Origin: Clonostachys chloroleuca
Lineage: Eukaryota > Ascomycota > Sordariomycetes > Hypocreales > Bionectriaceae
Direction: 5' to 3'
Assembly: GCA_037952775.1 (NCBI GenBank)
Contig: JBANAY010000003.1
Coordinates: forward strand, 6,944,001 to 7,008,000
DNA: 64,000 bases
Below, in pieces: positions 46,201-56,260 of this stretch (its first letter is position 1; the number at the start of each line of letters is the position of its first letter). Position numbers and translations under genes: made by a program. The notes beneath the pieces are model-generated. The model was not told where the DNA came from. It saw only the letters and a list, made by a program, of their open reading frames with translations, and made no database searches.

Positions 46201-47863
46201 TAAAACTAATAAATACTTAATAGACTAGATATACCTGCTACTATATTTATAAAAGAAATATTATATTTATTATATATAGAAATAAAGATAGAATTAGAAT
46301 TTATCTAAGAAAGAATAAAGAGATACTATAATAAAATAAAATTAAAGAGACTAATCTTAAAGGAGGAAGATAAAATCTATTTACTTTATAAAAATATTAT
46401 AATATTATAACTAAGTAATAAACTAAACTATAAAAAGTTAGAACTATTTAAAATCCTAAAGAAAAAATCAAATACTAATTATAAACTATTACTACTAGAT
46501 ATAATATATATCTACTTAGTTTTTTATATCTTATTACTTAAAAAAGTACTAAAAAATACTCTAGATTAAGATTATCTAATTAAAATCTATAAAGAAGAAT
46601 ATAAGCTAGAAAAAATACTAAAGAAAGAAGTTAGAAATAGATAAATATTTTACTTTATTAAATAGAAGGGATATACTAATAATAATAATACCTAGGAACC
46701 TGCTAAATACCTAAAGAACTATTAGCAGCTTATCTACTAATTCTACTGGAAAAAGAAGGATTAGTAATACTGCTTTAAGTAATATTACTAAAGAGATCCT
46801 CTATAGAAGAGCTAAAGGAGAAACTAGAAAAATTAACTACTTCTATAGTATAAGTACTTTAGATTTAGAATACTAACTTATTCTCTTAAGCCTGGATATA
46901 CTCTAATTCCTTCTAATAATTTTTCTCCTCTACTTCTTTCTATTTCTTCTCTTCTAATACTTCTATATTATTCAGACCCTTCTTTAGTATCTCTATACCC
47001 TTCTTATAAAGCTGCTTCTATATTTTCTATAAATAAGAAATTTATATAAAAACCTTAGCTAATACTACTTTAGCTTAGAACTCTTTATCCTTAAGATAAG
47101 AAAGCTCCTTATTAATTTTCTTAACTATATAAGTTAGTAGTTATAATAATACTAACTATAAAATATACTTACTTAATAATATTAGAGATTATAAATAATT
47201 ATATAAATAATCTAAATAATAATAAGTTATATAATAACTAATATTTAGAATAATAATATATAAAGTATTCTTTTTAATATAATAGAAATATAGAAGAACT
47301 TTAAAACTATATATAATAATATACTCTAACTTTTAGATATAATTATATACTAATTTAGATTTCTTTTATTTTAATATATAGCTAGATATTTTATTAGTAA
47401 GTAATTACTATATAAAATAAATATAGGATTAAGTATATATATTAATAGTATAGTATAATAAAATAGCCTTAGGGATAAGACTAATAGGGAGGGGGTATTA
47501 TATTATAAATAAAGACCTTCTTCAGACTGTAGGAAGTTATATATAAGGTAGATAGTACTGATCTACCTTAGTAACTAATAAGGGTAACTTTACTCTTTTA
47601 AAGTAAAGTCTCAAGTAAAGACTATTATAAATACTCCAGTAAATATACTATTATATATATATATTTATTTCTATAGCTTAGATACTCTTTCAGACAGTTA
47701 TTAATAATATTATCTATATATCTATTATTACTAGCTTTATAATATATATATATTAATAGTAACTTATATTATACAGCCTGATATAACCTAATCGCGCTAC
47801 TCAGAATAATACTCTAATTAGTTCAACCCCGACCTACCCTAGACCTTCGTCCAGTGTAAGTCA
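43229..47863 (+). mobile_element. RIP-degraded chromodomain Gypsy element, right copy (5' end missing)
   Basis: Plus-strand Gypsy pol remnants. The reverse transcriptase at about 44,210-44,900 still shows ILDLKGAYNLI, FRIKFSLYKYL, YLNNILIF (a decayed YxDD) and LVEPKKS. RNase H and integrase follow (about 44,900-46,350). A chromodomain-like stretch at about 46,590-46,760 reads FIK, stop, KGYTNNNNT, stop, EPAKYLKNYQQLI, with stops where Trp is expected. This places it among the chromoviruses, whose chromodomain targets integration to heterochromatin. The 3' LTR is at 47496-47863. The gag end is lost in the gap. Confidence 0.85.
47496..47863 (+). repeat. 3' LTR of right Gypsy copy
   Basis: About 368 bp, preceded by the purine tract AGGGAGGGGG (47486-47495). 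It ends near GTCCAGTGTAAGTCA. Its right 100 bp matches the left copy's LTR in inverted orientation, including the phrase GACCTACCCTAGACC. Confidence 0.7.
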
Positions 47864-48300
47864 CCCGACCGTCACATAGGGAGGAAGCCCTGTACTTATA
47901 GGTATTTCCAGGCCGTAAGGGCCCTGAAGATACTATATTACCTTCTGTAATACAGGCTTATAACTGCTATAAGGTTCTTTACAGAGGGATATGAGGCCGC
48001 TAATGCAGATACTACAGCGGATATGAAGTCCGCTAATGCAGCTGCTATAGTGGTTATGAGGCTCACTAAACTAAGTGCTAAGGTTCTCGTACAGCGGACA
48101 CGAGGTCCGCTAATGCAAGCGCTGCAGCAGATATAAAGTCCGCTAATGCAGCTGCTTCAGCGCAATACAGGATCACTAGCAAGGACGCCACAGCGGCCGT
48201 TACAGCGGTTGTAACCGCTAACGCAATTGCCCCAACAGACAGCCACAGTAGGTTAGGCCAGTAGCTTCAGAGGGCTTCCAGCTTTAGAAAGCCCTAAGTT
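47864..48300. repeat. GC-richer patch with degenerate 32-33 bp tandem repeats
   Basis: Between about 47,987 and 48,235 there are six or seven imperfect copies of a unit resembling GATATGAAGTCCGCTAATGC plus about a dozen bases ending CAGCG. Copies differ mainly by transitions. The vocabulary (CCGCTAATGC, CAGCGG, CCACTG-like words) recalls the leader and LTR of the young Copia element, so it may be the leader or LTR of a related element. It is much less AT-rich than both flanks. Confidence 0.65.
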
Positions 48301-49045
48301 AGTTATTTTATTCCTTCTTACCCTATACTAATTATATATTATTTAATTAATTAATATAGGGTAATCTTGATCTACCCTATAGTCTATAGGGTAAATCTTA
48401 ATACTTCTAAGTAGCTAAGTTATAGCTATAGCTAAGGTATTCTTAATACTATAAAAGCCAGCTCAGAAGGATAAATATAATCTTTAAATACCTTAAAATA
48501 GTCTTTAAGTTATTAATACTATAAAGTATCTATATCCTGCTAGCTCTTATATAAGAAGGCTGCTTATATAATATAGCTATAAGGTAGTATAAATAATTAA
48601 TTTATTAAGTATTTAATTAGTCTTAAAAGATTAGGAATTAAAAATCTAAAAGACTCTAAATAAATACTTAAGTTATAAGAAATATAGAGCTATTAAATCA
48701 GATAAGAATAAGATTTTCTATTTACTTATATAGATAAAAGATATATAAGGTAGGCTTAATAAATTAAGGAGGAAGAGATAGTATATATAGAAGCTATAAA
48801 CCTCTAATAATAATAATACTAATACTACTATAATTATTATAATAAGCTGATTATAATAGTATAATTTTTATAGCTATTAGAGTTAAATTTATATAGTAAT
48901 TATTAAGTTATATTATTAAGACTGTTAAAAATATATAGTATTTAGGGTAGGCTACTTCTACCCTCGGGCTACTTCCCCCCCACTCGACTTAACTTTTATT
49001 AAGTATATTATATTATAGAATACCGAGGTTCTAATAATTTATCTA
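48301..49045. other. AT-rich remnant, unidentified
   Basis: Very AT-rich sequence with stops in all frames. One stretch (about 48,950-48,995) is GC-richer, with CTACCCTCGGGC and a run of C, perhaps an element edge. Nothing can be named. Confidence 0.4.
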
Positions 49046-49205
49046 CTTTATAAAAATATTATAATATTATAGCTAAATAATAAATTAGATTATAAAAAAC
49101 TTAAATTATTTAAAAATAAAAATAAAAAATCAGATACTAATTATAAACTATTACTTTTAGAAATAATATATATTTATCTAATTTTTAATATCTTATTATT
49201 TAAAA
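49046..49205 (+). mobile_element. Third Gypsy fragment at the repeat-block edge
   Basis: This segment lines up by eye with 46,375-46,560 of the right Gypsy copy (the stretch before the chromodomain): shared phrases are TATAAAAATATTATAATATTA, shortened here, TCAGATACTAATTATAAACT and ATCTTATTA. It stops abruptly at 49205 against ordinary sequence, marking the right end of the transposon block. Confidence 0.65.
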
Positions 49206-49971
49206 AAATAAGCTGCGCGGATCATTACTGATCCGCTTTGCCCCACCCTCTGGCCTATTACGCGCGGAAATGGATCCCAGCCGTCTTCTTGCAACATCTC
49301 TACGTATCCGACCCTACCGTCACCAACTTGCGCAAATGCGATCGCTGCCTCCGTCGAGTCCTGGACTTTCTCGGAACAGCTCTTACAAATAATCACATAT
49401 GAGTCACGAAGACACCATCACGCGGAGGTCGCGACGCGCTCGCCAGCGATCTTTATCTCCCTTTTCAGGACGTTTTGTCAAAGACTATACTTCCAGATTA
49501 GCCCGGGAAATTGTGGACCCCACGTGACAGTATATGACTGTTATGCCTTAAGGGGCCTAAAAATTGGCTGAGCCAAGAACTGGACCCTACAATGGGTTTT
49601 TGATAAGACATACGGCCGTGCCTGCCATCGAGAGCGAGAACCTTCAAATGACTCGAACGGGTATCACCTAGTAGAATACTAGGAATCACTTGCAAATTGA
49701 CTCGCTAACACGTCTAATAGGCTACAGCAGGAAACTCTAAAACCCGAGGCCACATAGTCCGAATCTAGGAATTAGATCATGGTAAGATGTTAGTTCAACG
49801 CCCGGATTTTTTTTTGATTTTTTTTTGTACAAGACTGTAAGGCCGCTTCTCTTATTTCCATATTAGATTATCAGCTCATACCCAAACTCAGACTTCGAGA
49901 GTAGAGAATATCATTGACGAGTGAATGAGAATACATTATATTCAGTGAACCCCGACACATAACCCAACCTG
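49206..49971. other. Right flank of transposon block, weak truncated ORF
   Basis: Normal composition returns at 49206. A 66-codon minus-strand frame (49396-49196) begins MIICKSCSEKVQDSTEAAIAF and ends only a few codons inside the AT-rich DNA, so it could be a gene cut by the transposon block. It is not recognised and may be chance. T-rich runs lie at about 49,806-49,828. Confidence 0.3.
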
Positions 49972-50568
49972 TCAAGGATAACACATTTTCCAATTTGTTA
50001 ATATTGAATATATTTTCCACACCTCTCCCCAAAAAAAACATTCATTATGGGCAATTTCCAGAGTGCGAAACGTAGGGGGAATGCTGAAGCCCGCAAAGGT
50101 GACCGCATATGTCCAAGCATCGGTAATAGTCCCATCCTTGAGCACCTTGCTCCAATTGCCGTTTGGGCACGTGGCCGCAGCCAACAACTGCTGTTCAGTC
50201 GGCGCATCCGTCGTTATCGAAGGGACTGTCAGGCAGCCATTCTTGGTGCGGAGGTTCGATACAGTCTCTGGGACGGTGACGCCCTGCGTCTTGACTTCAA
50301 CAATCTGACCGCCCTTGTTCCTGCACTGCACGGTGGCAGTATAGACGCTCCGGGCGTCTATATTAGCGTTGGTGTTGCCGACTCCGCAGACTTGGAAGCC
50401 AGCGCAGGTGATGCTTCCGTTGGGATTACAAGTACATCCTGGGTTACCGCTGGTATGTGCACCGTTGGGACCATTGGGAGTACAGGACTGGGCGGAAACG
50501 AAGCCTAGCGTGTACAGTGCCGTCGCGATATAGTTAGGAAGCGCATTGTGGTATGTATATCCTTTCAA
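49972..50568 (-). CDS. Secreted cysteine-rich protein, function unknown
   Basis: A 198-residue single-exon protein. The N-terminus has a hydrophobic stretch (IATALYTLGFVSA) followed by Gln-Ser, a good signal-peptide cleavage site. The mature part is rich in Cys, Asn, Gly and Thr, with cysteines in SCTPN, GCTCNPNGSITC, QVCGVG, VQCRN, NGCLTV and ATCPNGN. No enzyme motif is seen. The last 25 or so residues (CFFWGEVWKIY onward) look unlike the rest and may be an unspliced or read-through tail. Size, signal peptide and position beside an AT-rich transposon block are features shared with fungal effector candidates, but that is only a suggestion. Transcribed toward the transposon block. Confidence 0.65.
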   Translation of the reverse strand: MKGYTYHNALPNYIATALYTLGFVSAQSCTPNGPNGAHTSGNPGCTCNPNGSITCAGFQVCGVGNTNANIDARSVYTATVQCRNKGGQIVEVKTQGVTVPETVSNLRTKNGCLTVPSITTDAPTEQQLLAAATCPNGNWSKVLKDGTITDAWTYAVTFAGFSIPPTFRTLEIAHNECFFWGEVWKIYSILTNWKMCYP

Positions 50569-51500
50569 GAGGAGTGAAAATGATTCTACTAATAGTAGAA
50601 TGATATATGAGACACTTGAGATGTTGGTCAGGATAGAGATAGGCAGAGGGGAAGGGACGGAAGTATCACTTTATAGGAAGCAGGTTCTTACTACTACTAC
50701 CTCTTCTTGAGCCTCATTACAATCATGACGGAATTGTTAAACTCTATCGATACCGTTCTTCCAATTAGAACTGGCCTGGCTGGAAGAAGCGCTGGGTCGA
50801 GACCGTGCTTCTAAGGTTCAGCCCTTCACACCCTGGAGCCTTTATACAGCGGCACCCGATGAATGCCGAAATTTAAGATCATGGCGCACCGTTCGCCGCA
50901 GAAATTGGTTTAAATATACCTCCAAGCCGAAGTAATTTGCCATTTATGCACTGGAGGGCCCCATCTGTGCAAGTTTGGGACTGGAGGACTAATCCCAGTT
51001 TTCGGACTGACCAGAGTAATAATACAAGATTTGGGGCTCGAGGAGTGATGCTATCACAAATTCACGTGCCGACATGGCTTGACACGCGTAAAGGGCATCA
51101 ATTGCGCATGCGCTAGCGGTACAAGATATCCATCCCCCCAAGGGCGGATAAATCTTGTCCCTCTTCCTCTTCTCTTTGCGCTACGTCTTGTATCTAGATT
51201 TAACCTATATTATTAATCGATATCATATTACATTATTCATTAATAAGCCACTACGATATCGATTCCTCATATGTCCCGCTGTGAATGGGCTAGCACACAG
51301 AATGGGCTAGTTGGACTACTTAACCCAGGCAAGGAGCAACCGATCACAGGAAAAAAGCGACTAGCTAGCAGTCTAGGCAATAAATGAAGTCTATTTTTAG
51401 CTATATTAATTTTCAACCTTATTAAACTGAGGCACCTTATATCTTTCTTTCTACCAGCCGAATCTATCTGATCCTTATTGGCTTATACAAGGGTGTATAC
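50569..51500. other. Intergenic region, no supported gene
   Basis: About 0.9 kb between the secreted-protein start and the GT2 stop. It should hold the promoter of the former. It includes an AT-rich part near 51,190-51,250 and a twice-repeated phrase AATGGGCTAG (near 51,283 and 51,301). No coding signal. Confidence 0.45.
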
Positions 51501-54295
51501 CTAGACAGCATTGTGTTCCCAGTTTAGATCCGATCCTACGGGAATTTTTGGGCTCCCATGAGCCAAGGCAGGATTGAAAGGCATATCAACAAATTGGACG
51601 CTTGGCCGAGGACCATTTAGGAGTTGTGGTTGGTGAGGATATATACTCTCTGTGCCGTATCCAGGAATGCTGTGGGTTCCAATGGTCACTCCTCCAGCCA
51701 TGATACTTTGACCACGTCCTTTGGGGTTGACGCTTGTTCTCGTGTTCAACGCAGTCACTGTCATCCTGCGGCCCTGCGAGCAAGCGTCTGGGAACCGTCC
51801 GTCCGGCTCGGCATCGTCACCCAAGTCCTCGTCTAAACGAAGAATAACTTCAACAGCCTTTTCATCCTCGACGACTTTGAGGTGACGCTTTGCAAAATAG
51901 CGTGCATATTTGAAAATAGACCAATAGCAGCTTACGATATTGATAAAAGTGAGAATGATCTTATACGGCATCTGTTTGGACAGTCAGTTTAGATGAAAGG
52001 CATCAATGTGATTTGAGGCATACATAGTACAGTATCAAGACTTTATAAGTCACTCGCTCTCTCTTCAGGCGAAGGTGTATCTCGTTGAAGATGACGGCAT
52101 TGACCAAGTATAGCCCAATTGTCACTCCCATTAGAATACCCAAGAATTGTGGACGGATGAGAACGCCTATGGGAATTAGAAATGGAGCGAGAATATAAAG
52201 AAGCGTCTCGTATGCCTAGCATATCCTGTCAGCTAAAGCATTCTTAGATAGAACAGGGCTGAACTTACCTCTTGGAAGACAAATAACTTTGCACCGAGCT
52301 CCCACCATCCTAGGCTCCAATTCCGAAAAATATAGGCCATGTTGTACCACATGCCGTTGACGAAGAAGAAATTCCATCTCATGAATCTTTGCTTGAACAC
52401 AGTCATTTCACCAAAGCCGCCACGCTCGCTTCCCGAGCTCTTGAAGATGGCGTCGGGCGTTTCCGTCTCGACAAAGACGGATGAGCACATCTTTATTCGC
52501 CCTCCAAGCTTGCGGCAGCTATCACCAAAAAACCAATCTTCAGAAATAGAGAACCCAGGATGGTCGTAGAAGATGCTCACGAGGAATTCCCGGTTCCATA
52601 GTGAGATTGCGCCGTGTGGAAATGTCGCGCTGCCGATGGCACCAGCAAACAGGCGCTGAAGACCAGAGATCTTGTACTCCAGATCCTGTGCTTGCTGGCA
52701 TAGCGTGCCGATTGATGAATTGGGGCCGGTGCTCTTGATGGTGTACCCGATGGACTTCACCTTGCCAGTGAGCCTGTAGCTGACGACAGGGAAGTTGGCG
52801 GGCAGTTTGCAATCGTCGTCGATCATAAGCACGTCTTTGAATTCCTTTGCCGCATAGCAGCCCACAAACTGTGCAACAAGTTTGGACCCTACGGGAGACC
52901 AGATGTGGTTGACACCGTAGGTCGCGCATACCTCCTCTGTGTTGTCGAGTGGTGTTGGCGAGTTGCCGTTGGCGATGACGAAGATGTGTGACGGTGGAAA
53001 GATCTTTATGGCAGAGTCCAACGTCGCTGCAATGAGCCCGGCAGACTTGTAACATGGGATAAGTAGTGCCGTGGTGGCGACGCCTAGATTGTTACGGAGG
53101 TCCCGTTCAACAGTTGGATCGTACGGAGGGGGGTCCTTTTCGAAGAGGACAAGCAGGGGCACGAAAGCGTATCTTTGGTGATCTTCATGTTAGCGGAAGC
53201 CCTAGCTTGTGGTACGAATACTCACAGTGCAGCAACACCGAGGGGAATGGTAAAGCCGGCAGTCATAAAGGACAACTTGTTTTCCATCAACCAGTATAGC
53301 CACCAAACAAATCCCTTCCAAAGGGGCATCCCGATGAGAACAAAATAAACAAGCGCAACCAAGAGGAAGTAGAAGGCGTATTCGAAGACTACCATGGCCC
53401 ATGGCTTCCTCTGGATATCAACACCTCTTATCTTGGCCTTCTCGTAGACATCCCAAATGCTGCTCCTCCGAACCGACTCGCTTACTCTACGAGCTCTGCT
53501 CCGCACAGAGTGTGCTAAGCTATTCGATCTCGCAAAGCTCATTCCTCTTGGGGGTTTTTCAGCGGCGAAATTCGCTGGAGAGCGTCCTGAGAGATCTTTC
53601 ATATCAATAGTGCTGCTATCCGTTCCTCTGCGCCCACTCGATGAAGCAGAGCCAGATCCGCGAGCTGTCGGCAGCGAGTACTCACTCAGCCCCTCGAAGA
53701 GACTGTGCGATGCTATTGGGGGCCTCCTGTCTGCTAGGGCTATCGACTCCTTCTTAAATGAAGGAGCCGTTGAAGAATTCAAGTCTGTCGGAGCTAGTAA
53801 CGAATTCCTAGGTGCAAGGTCTATTGGAGACAATGGGGCTGCCGGAGCAATTGAAGGCTTTCTCGCCACTGGAGCCATTGAAGACATCCGGCTGGCACGA
53901 GAAGGATGAATGAGGGGAGCAAAAGTCAGATCTCCCTTAGGGCATTCGGTCGACACCGACTGGCGCTTCTGTGATGGCTTATCAAATTGAACATCCTTAT
54001 ACTGAACTTCCCGAAAGTGAAGAGCAGCTTGAGGCTGCTGGATGGGGGCGATATTATTATTACTTCCGTAATCGACCGATCCTAGATGCTTAATGTGCGT
54101 ATGAATCGCTTCTTGCACTGGTCCGGTTTCTGGTATTGACGGGTATTTGTCTCTTCGTGAAGTAGTGTGAGTCCCGCTTTGTATAAGATAGCTTGGCACG
54201 GCGATGTTGGCAACTACCGAACTCCTACGCCTGCCTTGACCTTGATGGATTGGATTCATATTGAAGATTGATGGGATCGATAAAGAATTGAACAA
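51501..54295 (-). CDS. Membrane glycosyltransferase family 2 protein
   Basis: Predicted 878-residue integral membrane processive-type GT2 enzyme. Four exons: 54295-53226, 53172-52269, 52215-52024 and 51971-51501. Residues 1-290 are polar, low-complexity and Ser/Ala/Pro-rich. Two membrane helices follow (about 300-355: FEYAFYFLLVALVYFVLIG and LSFMTAGFTIPLG). The GT-A domain shows LIPCYKSA, an IDDD motif near residue 475 (nucleotide-sugar/metal site), SEDWFFGD near 545 (acceptor/base motif) and a QRFMRW motif near 590, the QxxRW signature. Further helices follow and then a charged cytoplasmic tail. Hyaluronan, chitin and cellulose synthases share these motifs; the polymer made here is unknown. 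Intron 1 ends in AAG after a GCTAAC branch site. The fungal GT2 proteins needed for surface hyphal growth are a possible relation, not demonstrated. Confidence 0.88.
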
Positions 54296-55734
54296 AGTTC
54301 ACCATATTGTTGACGAAATCATAAAGAGATATACTTCAGTGAGTGCTAGTGTCAGGCTTCTAGATAGTATAGCTTAATCCGTAGCTTACGACCGGAAGCC
54401 AGTTTGTCAAAAAACCTTCTCCAGTAGCTATTCCTGGTCCGTAAGTTCCGTCACTAGAACGCATCCATGGGCACTTGCGTGTAGGTCGAGGCGCCGTCCA
54501 ATACAGGCCATGATCTCTAAACTTCTTTATAGGAATTCTAGACAAAGGCCCAAATTTTCTAGCTTTAACTCAGACAGATCAACTCCTCGCATGCCTTTCC
54601 TGCTTTATGAGGACTAACGCTGAGTCGGTGCCATGATATGAACGCGTGATATTGCTGAATAAGCCAAGGTTTTCGGAAATTTAGCACAAACCTAGAGGAT
54701 GTCCTTTTGCGCTAGCCATATCAATGGAATGTAAAGCTGGCTTGTCCAGTCATAGGATGGTGGCATTGGAATGAGACCATTAAATAATGACGGTGTGCGG
54801 GAACTTAATCGTCCTACCATCAGGGACGTTATATGTTATCATTTCTCGCATTCTTTGAGGTGTTCTGGTGTTAGCTAGGCTTGGATAAGCAAGAGACGAT
54901 ATCAGCGAGCAGAGGCGGTACCTTTTACGAGTTAGTCAGGCATTCACCACACTGGTCACAGCATTTATCGACGGAGACTACTCCAGTTGATCATTCTTTG
55001 ATCATTGGACTACTCTCAGTGGATGTAAGACGAGGCTTCGTGCCCAAGTTTAGAAAATACTCATTAGATTCGCAGAGACTATGCGACTCCTAGGCTACAC
55101 AAAAACCATTGTCGATGCCGAGAGCGCAGTCTCGACGGAAGCTCATCCTCCCAAGATTCTCCGATCTACACATGTTCGAGAGATCAACAAGCTTATACGA
55201 CCAATCGAGGCTGTTAACTTCCTGGGGCGTTCAACCCCTTCCTTATGGCGAGATGTTCAGTGCACAATGTCGGCCATGAGGGGCCTTGGTTCAGAAGTAT
55301 GTTGCCGGTATACGCCCATCCGTACGCGGGACGCTTCTAGCGGATTTGGAATTTGTTGCAGATAAAGAGACGGCAAAACACATAAGAGTTGGGCTTCCTC
55401 AAGCGAACTTGAAGCCCCAGTTGTGGAGAAGCTCTCCGAGCTTTTAGTACCACATACTAAAGTGCATCCCATCACATACAATCATTATTTCAGTAAGAAC
55501 ATCCAAAAAGCTCGGCAAGCGAGGTTTAAGCGTAAACTATGAGGGGTGAGAAGGAGGGTTCTATGAACCTAGCTCTACAAAGTTTACCAAGAAAGAGTTC
55601 ATGCCAACCAACTTATTTTCAAAGTCAGCCCAGCTTGGACATTACTGATACAAGTCAACGACGACCGTGAGTTCCCACCACACCTCTTCTCCACTTTCCC
55701 TCCGTCACATTTCAATCGGCCTGAATTTAACAGA
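54296..55734. other. Gene-poor region with unidentified open stretches
   Basis: GT2 promoter region followed by about 1 kb of normal-composition DNA. Plus-strand open stretches at 54881-55093 and 55081-55365 join approximately in frame (with VDAESAVSTEAHPPKIL and IRPIEAVNFLGRS). This looks like decayed coding sequence, but no family is recognised and stops interrupt it. Confidence 0.35.
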
Positions 55735-56260
55735 CCTGCACTTTCACCACCTTGGGAATCCTAATATTAAGAGACCCTCAGTCCAGGATCACTACTACTC
55801 CGTCCTGCTTAATATAGTAAGGAAAGCTAAAGGTATCCGAGAACTGTTCAATACTCCGCTCGACAACCCAAACGTTTAGGTTTTAGCTATTTGCAGCCTT
55901 GGCTTTAAGCCAGGGGAGAGTAATAATAATATCGTCCTAATTTATTTCCTTCCTAGTGCTCATATCGGATTCACTACTGCTATAAGATTCAAAGATACCA
56001 GCAGGTAGGCTACCCAGAGCATAGAACCTCTCGACCTTACTATAGATAATGAGGGTTTTAAAATCAACAAACTTTACTTTGATATCTTTCCGATCTATAA
56101 AGTACAGCTCTCCCTGTACTTCATAGGTATCACTCAGCTCCCTGACGTCGAAGGTAGGATCGAATAACATAATAGCATCATTCTCAGTAGACCTGTTATT
56201 ACCACCGCGAGGGTAATAGGTAATATCTTCTAGCAACCTAGAGAACAACCTAGAGAACAA
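55735..56260 (-). pseudogene. Hsp30/Hsp20-family small heat-shock protein pseudogene
   Basis: The minus strand from 56260 reads FSRLLEDITYY, FDVRELSDTYEVQGELYFIDRKD and IKVKFVDFKTLIIYSKVER, matching the first half of the alpha-crystallin domain of fungal Hsp30 proteins. The frame stops at 55937, but the rest of the domain is still recognisable downstream at about 55,735-55,865: VVERSIEQFSDTFSFP, then KQDGVVVILD, a stop, GSLNIRIPKVVK. Two or more stops, a degraded linker and a 12-bp tandem duplication (GGTTGTTCTCTA repeated near 56,240-56,265) show that it is broken. Functional members are cytoplasmic ATP-independent chaperones. Confidence 0.75.

Larger units (their letters stand above)
24171..49205. 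repeat. AT-rich, RIP-degraded transposon block
   Basis: About 25 kb of very AT-rich DNA with sharp edges against ordinary genic DNA on both sides. Retroelement protein similarity can be read through it, but with frequent TAA, TAG and TGA in positions where CAA, CAG or TGG are expected. Short GC-richer islands correspond to younger insertions (LTRs, a 99-bp element, a tandem-repeat patch). The pattern fits cytosine-to-thymine mutation of repeats as made by RIP. No intact host gene is seen inside. Confidence 0.9.

Noticed and set aside
49196..49396. 66-codon frame as a confident truncated gene at the right edge of the repeat block
   Set aside because: It ends only a few codons into the AT-rich DNA and no family is recognised; mentioned only as a weak possibility.
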